Source: Lachnospiraceae bacterium UBA4317
Lineage (GTDB): Bacteria > Bacillota_A > Clostridia > Lachnospirales > Lachnospiraceae
Length of the DNA stretch: 5,074 nucleotides
Direction: 5' to 3'
Assembly (NCBI GenBank): GCA_002394525.1
Contig: DGUF01000283.1
Location: 14,237 to 19,310, forward strand
Positions 4,683 to 5,074 of this stretch are shown here, in pieces. Under the pieces are notes generated by a model that saw only the letters and a list, made by a program, of their open reading frames with translations, was not told where the DNA came from and did no database searches. Positions within the stretch are counted from its first letter, which is position 1. Each line of letters starts with the position of its first letter. The position numbers were made by a program, and so were the translations under genes.

Positions 4683-5074
4683 ATGAACTTTTTTAATGTA
4701 CTGACGCTGTTTGGCGGTCTGGCCATGTTCCTCTACGGCATGAGGCTGATGGGGGACGGGCTCAAGGAGAGTTCGTCCGGAACGCTCAAGCAGGTCATGG
4801 AAAATGTGACCAACAATGTTTTCAAGGCCTTTCTGCTGGGCGCCGCTGTCACGGCCCTGATCCAGTCCTCGACGGCCACGATCGTCATCACCTCCGGTCT
4901 GGTCGGGGCCGGTCTTTTGACGCTCCGCCAGTCCCTGGGCATCATCATCGGCGCCAATGTCGGCACCACCGTCACGGGCCAGATCATCCGTCTGCTGGAT
5001 ATGAACGCCGAGGGCGGGTCCTGGCTGCAGATCTTCAAGCCCTCCTCCCTGGCCCCGATCGCCCTGATCATCGG
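4683..5074 (+). CDS. Na/Pi cotransporter family protein, N-terminal part (cut by right edge)
   Basis: The visible 130 residues are the start of a Na_Pi_cotrans (PF02690) inner-membrane transporter, a family that couples sodium entry to inorganic phosphate uptake or efflux. The chain opens with the typical FNVLTLFGGLAMFLYGMRLM (membrane segment about 4-23) and GLKESSSGTLK, then AFLLGAAVTALIQSSTATIV (49-68), a second segment carrying the family QSST motif (61-64), followed by LRQSLGIIIGANVGTTVTGQ (81-100) with the GANVGTT motif. These repeated QSS/GxNxGTT elements form the substrate pathway in the family. Full-length bacterial relatives have about 300-600 residues, the longer ones with a cytoplasmic PhoU-like tail; which type this is cannot be seen. 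GGAG (4672-4675) lies seven bases before ATG 4683. An in-frame ATG at 4677 is too close to that site to be preferred. Transcribed away from the ZapA-domain gene. Confidence 0.94.
   Translation, partial: MNFFNVLTLFGGLAMFLYGMRLMGDGLKESSSGTLKQVMENVTNNVFKAFLLGAAVTALIQSSTATIVITSGLVGAGLLTLRQSLGIIIGANVGTTVTGQIIRLLDMNAEGGSWLQIFKPSSLAPIALII

Noticed and set aside
4733..5071. 112-residue minus-strand frame at the right end
   Set aside because: It is antisense to the Na/Pi cotransporter gene, whose QSST and GANVGTT motifs establish the plus-strand frame.

Overview
The window comes from a GC-rich, low-redundancy bacterial chromosome, most likely a member of the Clostridia in or near the Lachnospiraceae. 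The evidence is the class II (Firmicutes-type) galactose-1-phosphate uridylyltransferase, a PfoR-type PTS_EIIC_2 membrane protein, a clostridial-style ZapA with a coiled-coil tail, purine-rich Shine-Dalgarno sites and sigma-A-like promoters. The genus cannot be fixed from this sequence. Coding DNA is GC-rich with a strong bias to G/C in third positions, while the intergenic region around 4500-4680 is clearly AT-rich.

Layout from left to right. (1) Positions 1-1351, minus strand: galT, cut by the left window edge so that its C-terminus is missing; this is the real gene of the region although a long antisense ORF covers it. (2) 1352-1790: divergent regulatory region between galT and the next gene. 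It holds a good promoter (TTGACA-N17-AATAAT) for the rightward gene with a palindromic operator-like element at the expected transcription start, and an inverted repeat plus small hairpins on the galT side. (3) 1791-2852, plus strand: pfoR-like EIIC-type polytopic membrane protein. (4) 2968-3003: a very strong hairpin terminator shared by two convergent genes. (5) 3039-3104: a compact cluster of tandem and mutually inverted short repeats built on TGACTCACC. (6) 3109-4296, minus strand: a protein with an N-terminal ZapA domain and about 300 residues of charged coiled coil. (7) 4297-4682: second divergent regulatory region, with an extended -10 promoter for the ZapA gene, two candidate promoters for the rightward gene and a repeated CGGTTTTCCAT element. 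(8) 4683 to the right edge, plus strand: N-terminal 130 residues of a Na/phosphate cotransporter family protein.

The four genes look like four separate transcription units and not one pathway: Leloir galactose metabolism, a membrane transporter-like protein of unsettled substrate, cell-division-associated coiled coil, and phosphate (or related) transport. Divergent-convergent-divergent alternation means that none of the four genes sits in a visible operon with another here. I see no tRNA, rRNA, CRISPR, insertion sequence or phage gene.

I did not find a convincing new multi-gene system. The items most worth a second look are the unusually long coiled-coil ZapA with an in-frame 33-bp (11-residue) repeat, the repeat cluster downstream of it, and the duplicated operator-like elements at the promoters of the pfoR-like and Na/Pi genes.
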